DNA from: Sphingobacteriales bacterium 39-19 | Lineage (GTDB): Bacteria; Bacteroidota; Bacteroidia; Chitinophagales; Chitinophagaceae | DNA: 64,000 nucleotides | Direction of reading: 5' to 3' | NCBI GenBank assembly: GCA_001898465.1 | Contig: MKTX01000009.1 | Location: 1-64,000, forward strand | In this document: positions 26,978 through 35,423 of the stretch, piece after piece | Numbering within the stretch: position 1 is the first letter of the stretch | How the letters are laid out: every line of letters begins with the position of its first letter | Program-made: the position numbers and the translations under genes | The notes under the pieces: generated by a model | What the model was told of the DNA's origin: nothing | What the model saw: the letters and a program-made list of their open reading frames with translations, nothing else | The model's database searches: none

Positions 26978-27163
26978 TTATCCAAATGGCTTTCTTGCTG
27001 CTTCTGCTTTTCTAATATTCTCTAGAATGGCATAATGTTCTGCCCATTCTTCATCCGTCATTTCATTTAATTCCTGCTTTGTAAGCCCAAGATGATAGCG
27101 TAATTGGAGATTGATATATTGAATTGGGTTTGCTTCGAAATCGCCTTTTGCAGCGCTTAACAC
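26978..27163 (-). CDS. Small tail-assembly protein (chaperone GT-like position)
   Basis: A 61-residue, strongly helical and charged protein (LGLTKQELNEMTDEEWAEHYAILENIRKAEAARK). A GTG start lies inside the last codons of the upstream 100-residue gene (7-base overlap), in its -1 frame. Position between tail tube and tape measure is that of the second tail-chaperone frame. A GGGGG run just before the overlap could allow a -1 shift, but plain coupled restart is simpler. Confidence 0.6.
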   Translation of the reverse strand: MLSAAKGDFEANPIQYINLQLRYHLGLTKQELNEMTDEEWAEHYAILENIRKAEAARKPFG

Positions 27164-27459
27164 TCCCCCAGGTTACCTTTCTTTTTTGCCATTAATTCTT
27201 CAACGAATTCAATCAGACCAAAATAATAGCTATCCTCTGTGCGAATACATTCATCACCGCCTAGCCAAATACCATTGATCACTACCTCGTTGAATTTGTT
27301 CGGGCCGGCACTCGTTACTTTGCTGGCTGCCAGGGAATATGTGTTTCTATCAACGGGCCGCAGGTAAGCCACTTTGCCTTCTACTTCGTATTTAAACACT
27401 TTGCCATATTTTTCCTTCCAGGCTTGTATTTGGTCTGCAGATACTTTTTCTTCGTTCAT
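27157..27459 (-). CDS. Tail-assembly chaperone (first frame)
   Basis: A 100-residue protein between tail tube and tape measure. The text VSADQIQAWKEKYGKVFKYEVEGKVAYLRP and later TVSL/NEVVINGIWLGGDE pattern is that of short chaperones in contractile-tail phages, which coat the tape measure during assembly. The C-terminal end is basic (AKKKGNLGEC). It overlaps the next gene by 7 bases. Confidence 0.65.
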   Translation of the reverse strand: MNEEKVSADQIQAWKEKYGKVFKYEVEGKVAYLRPVDRNTYSLAASKVTSAGPNKFNEVVINGIWLGGDECIRTEDSYYFGLIEFVEELMAKKKGNLGEC

Positions 27460-27484
27460 GTTGGTTGAGTTTATAAATAAATAA

Positions 27485-27916
27485 TTATTGCTGTTTTAAG
27501 CGTAAGAAAATGAATGGCAATGTCACTTCCTTAAACTTGTCTCCCTGTTTCATTCCATCTTCAAATTCCGTGAATTCAACATTGATCAGTCCTACACTTG
27601 ACAGGCCTGCCTTATCTTCTTCTTTTTGATACACACAGGTAATATCAATGAGCTTACCGGGCACATCTACTATGCCGTCATACCCTGCATCTCTTGCAGC
27701 CTGGTCAAGTACATCCATATCACTTTTTAAAAGAGACAGGCTGCCCTCGTATTTTTTATTACCACGCTGTACAGCTCGGCCTTCGTTGCCTGCTCCATAC
27801 ACCACTTCTTTTTCCCACGATTTTTTATAAGTAAGGCCACGTAAGCCCTCTAGCGTTACGCCCAGCATACTTACTTTTATATCGGCAAATTCGAATTCTC
27901 TACTATTAAAACTCAT
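27485..27916 (-). CDS. Tail tube protein
   Basis: A 143-residue protein directly after the sheath gene (22-base gap). EFADIKVSMLGVTLEGLRGLTYKKS and the later GSLSLLKSDMDVLDQAARD and GLINVEFTEFEDGMKQGDKF are the alternating strands and loop of Bacteroidota phage tube proteins. It would build the inner tube of the contractile tail. Confidence 0.75.
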   Translation of the reverse strand: MSFNSREFEFADIKVSMLGVTLEGLRGLTYKKSWEKEVVYGAGNEGRAVQRGNKKYEGSLSLLKSDMDVLDQAARDAGYDGIVDVPGKLIDITCVYQKEEDKAGLSSVGLINVEFTEFEDGMKQGDKFKEVTLPFIFLRLKQQ

Positions 27917-27938
27917 TTTAAAACGGTTTTAAAATTGA

Positions 27939-29171
27939 TTAATTAAGGTTACTAGTAAGGCCCAGATACACATTGATATATTTAAGGCAACCCTTTGGCT
28001 GAACCTGTAAGAATATGTATACCGTATTTGTTTGAAGGATGTTGAAATTTGGGTTAGTGATGCCAGCAGATGCATACAAAGCCGCATACTTATTTGCATC
28101 AGGGTTTACCAGGCATTTTACTGATGGTGATCCATCCTTCTTTTGCGACAATTGGCCGCTCATTTGATTGGCTATGGCCATTTCGATTTTAGTCTCCAGG
28201 GCTTTTTCGGCAGCGGCATTTAAGCGCCCATCTTCGTCTACAAACACATCATCTTTTAGTTCCTGGTAATAGGCTAGGTAAGCAACACGGGTGGCATTAT
28301 CAATCACTCGGCCATTCGCCAGGTTATTGAAATCATCCGCAGGCTCGGTTAGCATGTTGTCATCATTGAAAACATAGCCGGTACCAATTTCATTCCGCTC
28401 AATTACTATATAGCGTTTGGTATGCAATGTTTCCAAATCAGTTGTATCGGTAAGCTCAATAGTATTTGCGCCTATTTTAACAACCGCTGTTTCGGCAATT
28501 TTTAATGCACCTGATTTGATGCGGCCAATATTTTGCTGCGGCTCACCTGATGCAGCTCTACCCATTGCCAGCAGCGTTAATTGCGCTGTGCTGTCATTGA
28601 TTTTACCAACAATGATGGCACCATTGCGTTTATTATCTGTGCTATAATCTTTTGCAGCTGCTGCAGCAGCAAAAGCGAATCCTTCTATAAAGAATCGGAA
28701 GGGCCTTTTTTGAGCGAGCCAGGCATCTGCCAGGGTTTGTGCGTCCACAACAGCGTTGTGTACATCGGTATCAAACCCGTCTGTGATCTCCGGCACGTAG
28801 GCGCCACTTGGAAATTTTACAGCAGCCAAAAGCCTTGCTTGTGAAGTAGCCAGATTTAAAGGCTTATTGGCATTAGCAGCAGAAACCAAAGTTTTTAATG
28901 TGGTGGTTGGTGCCATCGCAAGCACATATAATTTGGTGCCTTCCGGAGCCTCCGCATAGAAACCATTATTAATAGCCGTAACGACTGCTTCATTGCCAGC
29001 CTGGGCAAATGCGGTCTCTACCTCTTTTTTGTTGCGGCATAAAAATGCCACACCATAACCGGCAACCGGTGCCAGTGGCGATGCTACCAACAATACGCTG
29101 GTGCCGTTTTCACTGGGATTGGCCAGGTTGAGGCCACCATTCAATATGCTTACACTTACATTTGGACGCAT
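27939..29171 (-). CDS. Tail sheath protein (DUF2586-like)
   Basis: A 410-residue protein. The start (MRPNVSVSILNGGLNLA), the middle (DAWLAQKRPFRFFIEGFAF, PQQNIGRIKSGALKIAE) and the C-terminal (LQTNTVYIFLQVQPKGCLKYINVYLGLTSNL) follow the DUF2586/sheath pattern, whose last strands interlock sheath subunits. It proves a contractile (myovirus-type) tail. It lies between the 117-residue gene and the tube gene. Confidence 0.82.
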   Translation of the reverse strand: MRPNVSVSILNGGLNLANPSENGTSVLLVASPLAPVAGYGVAFLCRNKKEVETAFAQAGNEAVVTAINNGFYAEAPEGTKLYVLAMAPTTTLKTLVSAANANKPLNLATSQARLLAAVKFPSGAYVPEITDGFDTDVHNAVVDAQTLADAWLAQKRPFRFFIEGFAFAAAAAAKDYSTDNKRNGAIIVGKINDSTAQLTLLAMGRAASGEPQQNIGRIKSGALKIAETAVVKIGANTIELTDTTDLETLHTKRYIVIERNEIGTGYVFNDDNMLTEPADDFNNLANGRVIDNATRVAYLAYYQELKDDVFVDEDGRLNAAAEKALETKIEMAIANQMSGQLSQKKDGSPSVKCLVNPDANKYAALYASAGITNPNFNILQTNTVYIFLQVQPKGCLKYINVYLGLTSNLN

Positions 29172-29200
29172 GATATTTCTAAATAAAAGTTATTAATGTA

Positions 29201-29554
29201 TTATTCTCCTGCCCCTTCTACCACGGGAATCGCAGCAAGAGCTTCTTTGGCTTCCTCCAATTCTTTGTCTATTTTTTCATTTGCCTTCTTATCCTTGCCC
29301 TTACCAACTTTTGCAGAAGGGCTGGCTATTTTATTTTCCAGCACTTCCTTTGCAGATGGTTCCGCAGATTTTAAATTTTCGTTCCGCAAAATGGAGATCA
29401 CTGCATCTTTATCTTTCCCCAGGCTTTTAGCATGATTATCGGCATTTACTTTTACCTCAAAAACTTGCTCATCACTGGTTACATGAAATTCTTTTGCTGT
29501 TGGATAAGTTTTGAAAAACGGAGCCGCTACTTTGGCTGCTTGATCTTTGTTCAT
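29201..29554 (-). CDS. Phage protein of unknown function, Lys/Glu-rich
   Basis: A 117-residue protein. The first half looks structured (PFFKTYPTAKEFHVTSDEQVF, ending in a helical NADNHAKSLGKDKDAVI). The second half is charged and low-complexity (KVGKGKDKKANEKIDKELEE). Similar genes stand before the sheath gene in Bacteroidota contractile-tail phages. It may be a head-tail or tail terminator; no function is visible. Confidence 0.6.
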   Translation of the reverse strand: MNKDQAAKVAAPFFKTYPTAKEFHVTSDEQVFEVKVNADNHAKSLGKDKDAVISILRNENLKSAEPSAKEVLENKIASPSAKVGKGKDKKANEKIDKELEEAKEALAAIPVVEGAGE

Positions 29555-29565
29555 ATTTTGAAAAT

Positions 29566-30039
29566 TTATGTGAGTTGTATAAATCCCTTCATACCCGAAA
29601 TTGTTCTTACTCTCTTGGCCACTTCGTAACCTTCCCGGCTTCCATCGTCATTCGTATTTCCTTCTATTGTGTGAACCAATGAACCTTCAACTTTCGCAAC
29701 AAAACCGGTATGCCCCCTGCCTTTTGAAAACTCCATAATAAAAATATCTCCGGGTTTTACAGCTCTACTGGTTTTCGGAATTTTCCTACACGATGTTTCA
29801 TTCCATTGCCGTAAAACGCCACCCGTTTTTATTAACGGATTCTTTATGCTCATTTCTGCTGCAGCTTTATTTACGCACCAATAAACAAAAGCCATACACC
29901 AAGAGTAACCGGGGCCAAGGCCAATGCTTTTTAAATACTGATTAACTTCAGGGCCGCTGTTGCTGTTTTTTGGCCGCTCACTCACTCCCTCCTGACTTGC
30001 AGCAATACAAAGGCTCCTTTGGCTAAGTGTTGGTTCCAT
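29566..30039 (-). CDS. CHAP-domain endolysin
   Basis: A 157-residue amidase/peptidase. YSWCMAFVYWC gives the catalytic Cys (near residue 50), GHTGFVAKVE the His and HTIEGNTNDD the third polar residue; KPGDIFIMEF lies between as usual. It would cut peptidoglycan at lysis. There is no signal peptide, so it depends on a holin. Its start is at the stop of the spanin-like gene, making a compact lysis cassette. Confidence 0.85.
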   Translation of the reverse strand: MEPTLSQRSLCIAASQEGVSERPKNSNSGPEVNQYLKSIGLGPGYSWCMAFVYWCVNKAAAEMSIKNPLIKTGGVLRQWNETSCRKIPKTSRAVKPGDIFIMEFSKGRGHTGFVAKVEGSLVHTIEGNTNDDGSREGYEVAKRVRTISGMKGFIQLT

Positions 30040-30479
30040 TATCGAAATGATATTTTTAGTTTACTAACTCCCCACAGTAACAGGTAAATGCCAACGCACA
30101 ACCCTACGATGTGCCATATATTCATAACCTGTGTTTCGCTTTTTTTTATCAGGTTTTCATTTACAACCTGCAGACTATCAGCTTTGCTTTTCCACCCACT
30201 ATCCTTACTTATAATTTCAGTCCTGGTTTTATCTTTCCCCCATTCTCTTATAATGGCAGTTGGGTAATAATTATGAATCGTACAGTCTCTTACCGGCGGA
30301 TAAATAATTACCTCTTTGCCCCAATCAATATCTTTAGTTTCAGTGGCAGCGATGCTTTTGATTGCACCACTATCAATTTTGGTAACTGATGTACTGTCTG
30401 CTGCGCTTTTAAAGAACTCTTTGCTGCTATTACAACCAAAGACTGCAATGAGCATTATGAGACAAATAACTTTATCCAT
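30039..30479 (-). CDS. Putative unimolecular spanin (lipoprotein with C-terminal membrane helix)
   Basis: From ATG 30479 the protein is about 146 residues: signal MDKVICLIMLIAVFGC with a lipobox, a periplasmic part, and near the end a membrane helix (IWHIVGLCVGIYLLLWGV) with a basic tail (SKLKISFR). A lipoprotein N-terminus in the outer membrane plus an inner-membrane C-terminal helix is the topology of u-spanins, which fuse the two membranes at lysis. A longer start at 30551 would bury the signal behind 24 residues and is disfavoured. It overlaps the upstream small membrane gene by eight bases. Confidence 0.65.
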   Translation of the reverse strand: MDKVICLIMLIAVFGCNSSKEFFKSAADSTSVTKIDSGAIKSIAATETKDIDWGKEVIIYPPVRDCTIHNYYPTAIIREWGKDKTRTEIISKDSGWKSKADSLQVVNENLIKKSETQVMNIWHIVGLCVGIYLLLWGVSKLKISFR

Positions 30480-30699
30480 GGCTTTCTTTGTCTGCTTTGG
30501 ATGATCCGAAATAAAAGCCCAGGATAACACCCACGCCCGAGAATACGCCACCGCCCAACACGTTTACCAAGTCTTTGTTTTGATCCGGAACGGCTTTAAA
30601 TGCCAGCACATAGATGAATACCAATACCAGTAATGTGTACAGGATGGCTATGATATTGCGAACATCTGTGCGGTTAATATTTTCAAGGAACTTTTTCAT
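30472..30699 (-). CDS. Small two-helix membrane protein, candidate holin or antiholin
   Basis: A 75-residue protein with two membrane helices (IIAILYTLLVLVFIYVLAF; VLGGGVFSGVGVILGFYFG), a short loop and a charged C-terminal end (SSKADKESHG). It overlaps both neighbours, sits directly before the spanin and endolysin genes and has holin size. Which of the two small membrane proteins is the holin cannot be told. Confidence 0.6.
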   Translation of the reverse strand: MKKFLENINRTDVRNIIAILYTLLVLVFIYVLAFKAVPDQNKDLVNVLGGGVFSGVGVILGFYFGSSKADKESHG

Positions 30700-30925
30700 T
30701 CTTTTTGTATCTTTTTATGTACACATTCTTTACAATTGCGTAGAGCTCTTTGCCTGCTACACCCAACGCACCACACACCATTGCTGTAATACCAGCTTCC
30801 AACAGGTTAATGATGAAAATATTGGTGAGGTAGCCCATAGAAAACTTTATCATTCCACCAAACGCTCCACATATACCAGCCAGGTAAACATTGAGCCTTT
30901 CTTCTATGGACATGCGTTGAAACAT
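30683..30925 (-). CDS. Small two-helix membrane protein, candidate holin
   Basis: An 80-residue protein with two hydrophobic segments (YLAGICGAFGGMIKF region; FIINLLEAGITAMVCGALGVAG) and a basic tail (KNVYIKRYKKNEK). It is the first gene of the lysis cassette after the capsid gene, overlapping the next by 17 bases. The Gly-rich helices and basic end fit a holin. Confidence 0.6.
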   Translation of the reverse strand: MFQRMSIEERLNVYLAGICGAFGGMIKFSMGYLTNIFIINLLEAGITAMVCGALGVAGKELYAIVKNVYIKRYKKNEKVP

Positions 30926-30992
30926 TTTTTTAATTTAGGAGTAGGCTTACGGGCCTACTCCTTATGGATGGGACTGCAACTAAAAATTAATA

Positions 30993-32039
30993 TTAAGCAG
31001 CGTTATCTTGTACAATGGCGTAAATACCCAGGCCGTCTTCTCTACGCACTCTACCGCCTGCCATTACAAGAGCTGAATGTACATCGCCGTAGTACAGAGC
31101 ATCATTTGAATTTTGGAACAACTTCATGTCACCAATTGCAGTGGCGAGGCTGTTTTTGTGCCATGCCAGGCTTGCCAAATGATCTGTAGCTCCTAAAGCT
31201 GCACCAAGTGCTTTAACTGTGCCCGCATTGGCAAATGCAATCACGCTTGCCCTGGTCATGATGTGGAAGCCGTGCAGCTTACCCACAATACCATTCTCGG
31301 CATCAGCATAGCGGCTGAAGTCTTTTGCGTTGGTATCGCTTAAGCTCGTATAAAACGAATCGAACATGTTATCGTCAATAAGAATATAACGATCTTGTTT
31401 AGGTACTTTATCTACATTCATCCGGATCATCAGTTTTTGCAAATCTGTATGCGGGAACCCTTTCCGGTTGCCTGTTTGGCCAGTTATTGGGGCAACTGCC
31501 ACACCGGTAGTTTTCACGATAACGGCATTGGTAGCCCACTTAAGCAGTAAATCATCAGCTACAGTTTCATTCAATACAGCCATGTGATCGCCCATAACAG
31601 AATCTTGCTTACTGTAACTAAGGTGAATGGCGTCTATATTGGGGATGTGCGTAGGATCGGTACTATACTCATCCAATGCATACACTACATCAGTATCGGA
31701 TCGCCTAACAGCAGTGCCGGGGAATACGGCTCTGTTCTTCACAACCGCTGGCTTACTACCTGGCTGAGGAATGTGAACAATGCGGCCACTTAAAACATTA
31801 TCACTATCATCAAACGTATTCTTCAAGAAGGCATTATCCTTCCAAAATCGCTCAATGATGTAACGAGCCCAAGTTTCCAACACAACGGACATCAGTGCGT
31901 TTTTTGGCATGGGTACAATACAGCTCAACACAATGAGGGTTACAAATGGTAAAACCGGGTTTGTGTCAAATAGTACAGCCACGAATAGGGCTACAATAAA
32001 AAGCTTAATCAAGCCAAGTAAAATACGTGTAGGTTTCAT
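30993..32039 (-). CDS. Major capsid protein with hydrophobic N-terminal extension
   Basis: A 348-residue protein. From about residue 50 (MSVVLETWARYIIERFW) the text VLSGRIVHIPQPGSKPAVVKNRA, DTDVVYALDEYSTDPTHIP and LNETVADDLLLKW is that of Bacteroidota Mu-like capsids. It lies downstream of the protease/scaffold gene as expected. The first 43 residues form two hydrophobic segments (ILLGLIKLFIVALFVAVLF; PFVTLIVLSCIVPM), unusual for a capsid; a start at MPKNALMSVV (residue 44) would omit them. If real, the extension may be removed by the prohead protease. Confidence 0.78.
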   Translation of the reverse strand: MKPTRILLGLIKLFIVALFVAVLFDTNPVLPFVTLIVLSCIVPMPKNALMSVVLETWARYIIERFWKDNAFLKNTFDDSDNVLSGRIVHIPQPGSKPAVVKNRAVFPGTAVRRSDTDVVYALDEYSTDPTHIPNIDAIHLSYSKQDSVMGDHMAVLNETVADDLLLKWATNAVIVKTTGVAVAPITGQTGNRKGFPHTDLQKLMIRMNVDKVPKQDRYILIDDNMFDSFYTSLSDTNAKDFSRYADAENGIVGKLHGFHIMTRASVIAFANAGTVKALGAALGATDHLASLAWHKNSLATAIGDMKLFQNSNDALYYGDVHSALVMAGGRVRREDGLGIYAIVQDNAA

Positions 32040-32082
32040 TATTGATCTTTTGTTTTTCTAAATTTTGTTATGGTTTTTAAAA

Positions 32083-33111
32083 TCAGCCCTTAAACTCTAC
32101 GCCGAAGGCTTCCTTGTATTTGGTTTTAAAATGAGGTTCGCTGAGCTTGCGCAGTTTTTCCAATTGACCGGTTTTATACAGGTCAATACCGCTCAGTTTT
32201 GTAAGTGCATCCAATTCTGCTTTATCAGTTTCTTTGGCTGTACTTAATTTAGACTCCACAGATTCGTATGGCTTCATTTTGCTAATAGCAGCCTGTGTGG
32301 TTTCAAAATCAGCGGCAGCAAGCTTTTTGTAAGTCGGTGCATCTTCGGCTGTGAGCTTACCTTCATTTACAGCTCCATCAACCAGGTTATTGATTTGCGC
32401 CGCAACTGCTGCATCTTTCAATTGTACGATCTGATCTTTCAGCGCCTGGTTTTCTGTTGTCAATTGAGTGATATTGCTTCCAGCAGTAAGTACCGCCTGC
32501 AGTTTCTCACTAATTTGAACATCTGTGGCATCTTCTGCCAGGCCTAGTTTAACGGCCAGTAACTTTTTATCCATGGTTTCTTTTTTGTCGATTGAAATGT
32601 TTTGTAAAATCGTTTTGATATCTGTCTTGTTGGTATGGGCGCTCAACTCAATCCTGGCTCCATCGCTATTGCGTAATGCAAGTGCATTTCTGCAGTTGGG
32701 TATATCAACAATGCTTGCTTCCAGGATGCCCCACCGTGTAACAGTAGGTAAGTATTGGCCAGGTGCTTTTAAATGATCCTCATCACTACTGGCTATCGGA
32801 TCAATCCAAACGCTTGCACCGTTTAAGTATTTTTTCTCTACCTTCTTTTGCACCTTCATTGCCATATCATCATCATCATCAAAATCAGGCTTAGCCAAAA
32901 GCTGCCGATCTTCTACACGTATATCCCACCAGCGGCCAATGGGCAACATTATTTCATCCTTGCCTCTCCACTCGCTGGGGCGATTGTGCTGTAATAACAT
33001 AACCGGATTGGCTTTAAAATCTTCCAGCTCGGCACCATCCATCAAAGCACGAAAGCCGAAACGCACAGTGGTTTCGTCAAGTAATACAAAATCAATATCC
33101 AGTTTTGCCAT
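32083..33111 (-). CDS. Prohead protease fused to scaffold
   Basis: A 342-residue protein. The N-terminal 185 residues (FRALMDGAELEDFKANPVMLLQHNR, HNRPSEW, NGASVWIDPIAS, TRWGILEASIVDIPNCRNA) have the herpes/HK97-type prohead protease pattern with its His and the E(A)S(I/L)V(D)I(P) Ser strand. After MDKKLLAVKLGL (about residue 190) a helical scaffold part follows, like Mu gpI/gpZ. It starts the leftward late operon. Confidence 0.8.
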   Translation of the reverse strand: MAKLDIDFVLLDETTVRFGFRALMDGAELEDFKANPVMLLQHNRPSEWRGKDEIMLPIGRWWDIRVEDRQLLAKPDFDDDDDMAMKVQKKVEKKYLNGASVWIDPIASSDEDHLKAPGQYLPTVTRWGILEASIVDIPNCRNALALRNSDGARIELSAHTNKTDIKTILQNISIDKKETMDKKLLAVKLGLAEDATDVQISEKLQAVLTAGSNITQLTTENQALKDQIVQLKDAAVAAQINNLVDGAVNEGKLTAEDAPTYKKLAAADFETTQAAISKMKPYESVESKLSTAKETDKAELDALTKLSGIDLYKTGQLEKLRKLSEPHFKTKYKEAFGVEFKG

Positions 33112-33273
33112 GTGATGCCTACGTGTTTTAAAATGTAAAAATGGGGGCTAAAACAAGGCTTTACAAATCATATAAACATGATGTAAATGCAGGCTGACCA
33201 CGACATTCCGGTAATTGCACCGTCATGTTTTCTTGAATTTTATTCGGCTTTATTGAGGTGCATTTTTGTATAG
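33112..33273. promoter_or_regulatory. Divergent late-promoter region
   Basis: These 162 bases separate the leftward protease gene and the rightward terminase gene, so both late promoters must be here or near. AAACATGA (33174-33181) and TCATGTTT (33223-33230) form an 8-bp inverted repeat that could bind one activator for both sides. No clean TAnnTTTG box is seen, which suits activator-dependent promoters as in Mu. Confidence 0.4.
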
Positions 33274-33714
33274 ATGAGCACAATAAAAGACAAGCAGGCA
33301 AAAGCCAAGGCATTGTATTGCACCGGCCAATATTTGCAAAAAGAGATTGCAAGCATTGTGGGTGTATCTGAAAAAACAATCAGCAAATGGAAGGAAGAGG
33401 ATGGCTGGGAAAGTCTCCAGACCTCATTATTAACTACCCGTGAAAATGAATTAAAACGGCTTTATAAGCTGCTTAAAATCTTAAATGATAGTATTGATGA
33501 AGCCGGTGAAGAAAAAATTCCGATCAACAGCAAACAGGCCGATTCTGTATTGAAGCTCACAGCTGCAATTAAAAATCTAGAGATAGAAACTTCCATTGCA
33601 GAAAAGGTGGAAGTAGGTACCGAGTTTATAAACCTGGTACGCAGCCAGGATATTGAACTGAGTAAAACAATAACTCAATGGTTTGACCTGTATATAAAAC
33701 AAAGCATTAAATAA
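33274..33714 (+). CDS. Terminase small subunit-like HTH protein
   Basis: A 146-residue protein. The start (DKQAKAKALYCTGQYLQKEIASIVGVSEKTISKWKEEDGW) is the helix-turn-helix of phage small terminases, which bind packaging sites. A helical middle (LLKILNDSIDEAGEE) and C-terminal part follow. It opens the rightward late operon, 205 bases before the large terminase. Confidence 0.75.
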   Translation: MSTIKDKQAKAKALYCTGQYLQKEIASIVGVSEKTISKWKEEDGWESLQTSLLTTRENELKRLYKLLKILNDSIDEAGEEKIPINSKQADSVLKLTAAIKNLEIETSIAEKVEVGTEFINLVRSQDIELSKTITQWFDLYIKQSIK

Positions 33715-33716
33715 TT

Positions 33717-33923
33717 ATGGATATATACCACTTAATACTACTGTTGGCTGCTGTATTCTTTTTATACAAATGGCTCAAAACAAAAAAGGACGCCCGGCAA
33801 CTGGCTGCTTTTATGACAAAATACCGTAGCGATAAAAAAGTAGCGGAGGAACGATTAAGAATAACCAAAGCCGGTGCATCAACTGCATGGCCACATTTAT
33901 TTGCAAGGATAAAAGGTAGATGA
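33717..33923 (+). CDS. Small single-pass membrane protein of the terminase operon
   Basis: A 68-residue protein: one N-terminal hydrophobic helix (YHLILLLAAVFFLYKWL) and a basic rest (KTKKDARQLAAFMTKYRSDKKVAEERLR). It starts two bases after the small terminase stop and overlaps TerL by four bases, so it is translated. No family is recognised; a membrane link for packaging or an exclusion role would be guesswork. Confidence 0.6.
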   Translation: MDIYHLILLLAAVFFLYKWLKTKKDARQLAAFMTKYRSDKKVAEERLRITKAGASTAWPHLFARIKGR

Positions 33924-35422
33924 AATTAAAAGATAAACAGGCGCTCAGTTATTGGGATAAATACCGCAAACAGGTTGCGGCCAGTACTTTTATTGACTTA
34001 ACCGAATCGGCTTCTCAAAAGAAAAAAAGAATAGAGCAATTAGAAGCTGATCCGGAAGCCTGGTTTAAATATTACTTTCCAAAGTTTGCATTTGCGGAAC
34101 CGGCGCCGTTTCATAAAAAAGCAACAGTTCGGGTACTGAATAACGACCGTTGGTATGAAGTAAGAGCATGGAGCAGGGAACTGGCAAAAAGCACCCGCAC
34201 CATGATGGAAGTGTTGTATATGACGCTTCTTAAAAAGCGTTTTAATGTGCTTTTAATTAGCAATAGTTATGATAATGCCGAAAGGTTGCTGAGGCCATAT
34301 AAAATAAACCTGGAAAGCAACCAGCGCATTATTAACGATTATGGCAAACAGCAAAGCATTGGCGATTGGGCCAGTGGTGAATTTGTAACGAATGAAGGAG
34401 CTGCTTACCGAGCTATTGGCGCAGGCCAAAGCCCCAGGGGTAGTAGAGCTGAAGAAAAAAGGATTGATGTTATTTTAATTGATGACTTTGATACAGATGA
34501 GGAGTGCAAGAACCTACGCATTATTAAAGATAAATGGGAATGGCTTGAACAGGCCGTAATGCCTACTGTTAGTATCAGTGGCAAATACACATTTATATTT
34601 TGTGGCAACATCATAGCCAAAGACTGCTGCATAACCAGGGCAATCCTAAAGGCGAAGCATACAGATATTATCAACATAAGGGATAAGAATGGCAAAAGCA
34701 GTTGGCCGCAAAAAAACAGCGAGAAAGATGTGGATGACATTCTAAGCATGATCTCTTATGTTTCGCAGCAAAAAGAATATTACAACAATCCAATTATTCA
34801 AGGAACTGTATTTGAGGAAATGCATTATAAAAAAATGCAGCCACTTTCATCTTACCCGTTTTTAGTTGCATATAATGATTTGAGCTACAAAAGCACGGCT
34901 AAAAATGATTATAAAGCCTGTGTACTGATGGGTAAATGGAAAGATGAATATCACATAATTAAATGCTTTATTAAGCAATGTACAACGGCCACATTCGCAG
35001 CCGGTATGCACGACATTGAAAAGTTTGTAAACGGGGCAGCACCTGTATATTGGGTGGCGGAGGACAACTTCATTCAGGATATTATTATTAAAGAAATTCA
35101 GAACGAGTTGAAAAGCCTAGGCTCCACGATCGTTATTACCGGCGATGCCCGAAAAAAGCCGGACAAGTTTACCAGGATAGAAGCTACGCTTGAACCTTTG
35201 AACCGCAAGCATAAATTGTTTTTAAATGAACTAGACCAATACCTTAAAAACCCCAGCATGGAAACGCTGAAAGAGCAGTTTATGGCGCTGCAGCCCGGTA
35301 GCAAAACGCATGACGATGGACCTGATGCTGCTGAGGGAGCTAAGCATATTATCGACACTAAATTATTTGCTGCTGCACCTATGATTTTAGGAGGCAGAAA
35401 ACCACATTCAAAACGATTTTAA
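33920..35422 (+). CDS. Terminase large subunit
   Basis: A 500-residue packaging motor. WSRELAKSTRTMMEVLYM is the (deviating) Walker A region near residue 80, RIDVILIDDFDTDEE the Walker B near 180, and LVAYNDLSYKS (about 315) begins the RNase H-like nuclease, with HDDGPDAAEGA near the end giving its last acidic residue. It cuts and pumps DNA into the prohead. Mu-type packaging takes host DNA along at the ends. Confidence 0.88.
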   Translation: MKLKDKQALSYWDKYRKQVAASTFIDLTESASQKKKRIEQLEADPEAWFKYYFPKFAFAEPAPFHKKATVRVLNNDRWYEVRAWSRELAKSTRTMMEVLYMTLLKKRFNVLLISNSYDNAERLLRPYKINLESNQRIINDYGKQQSIGDWASGEFVTNEGAAYRAIGAGQSPRGSRAEEKRIDVILIDDFDTDEECKNLRIIKDKWEWLEQAVMPTVSISGKYTFIFCGNIIAKDCCITRAILKAKHTDIINIRDKNGKSSWPQKNSEKDVDDILSMISYVSQQKEYYNNPIIQGTVFEEMHYKKMQPLSSYPFLVAYNDLSYKSTAKNDYKACVLMGKWKDEYHIIKCFIKQCTTATFAAGMHDIEKFVNGAAPVYWVAEDNFIQDIIIKEIQNELKSLGSTIVITGDARKKPDKFTRIEATLEPLNRKHKLFLNELDQYLKNPSMETLKEQFMALQPGSKTHDDGPDAAEGAKHIIDTKLFAAAPMILGGRKPHSKRF

Positions 35423-35423
35423 A

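Noticed and set aside
27181..27187. Classical slippery heptamer A-AAA-AAG near the end of the first tail-chaperone gene
   Set aside because: A -1 shift there meets a TAA stop after two codons, before the second frame opens, so it cannot make a fusion.
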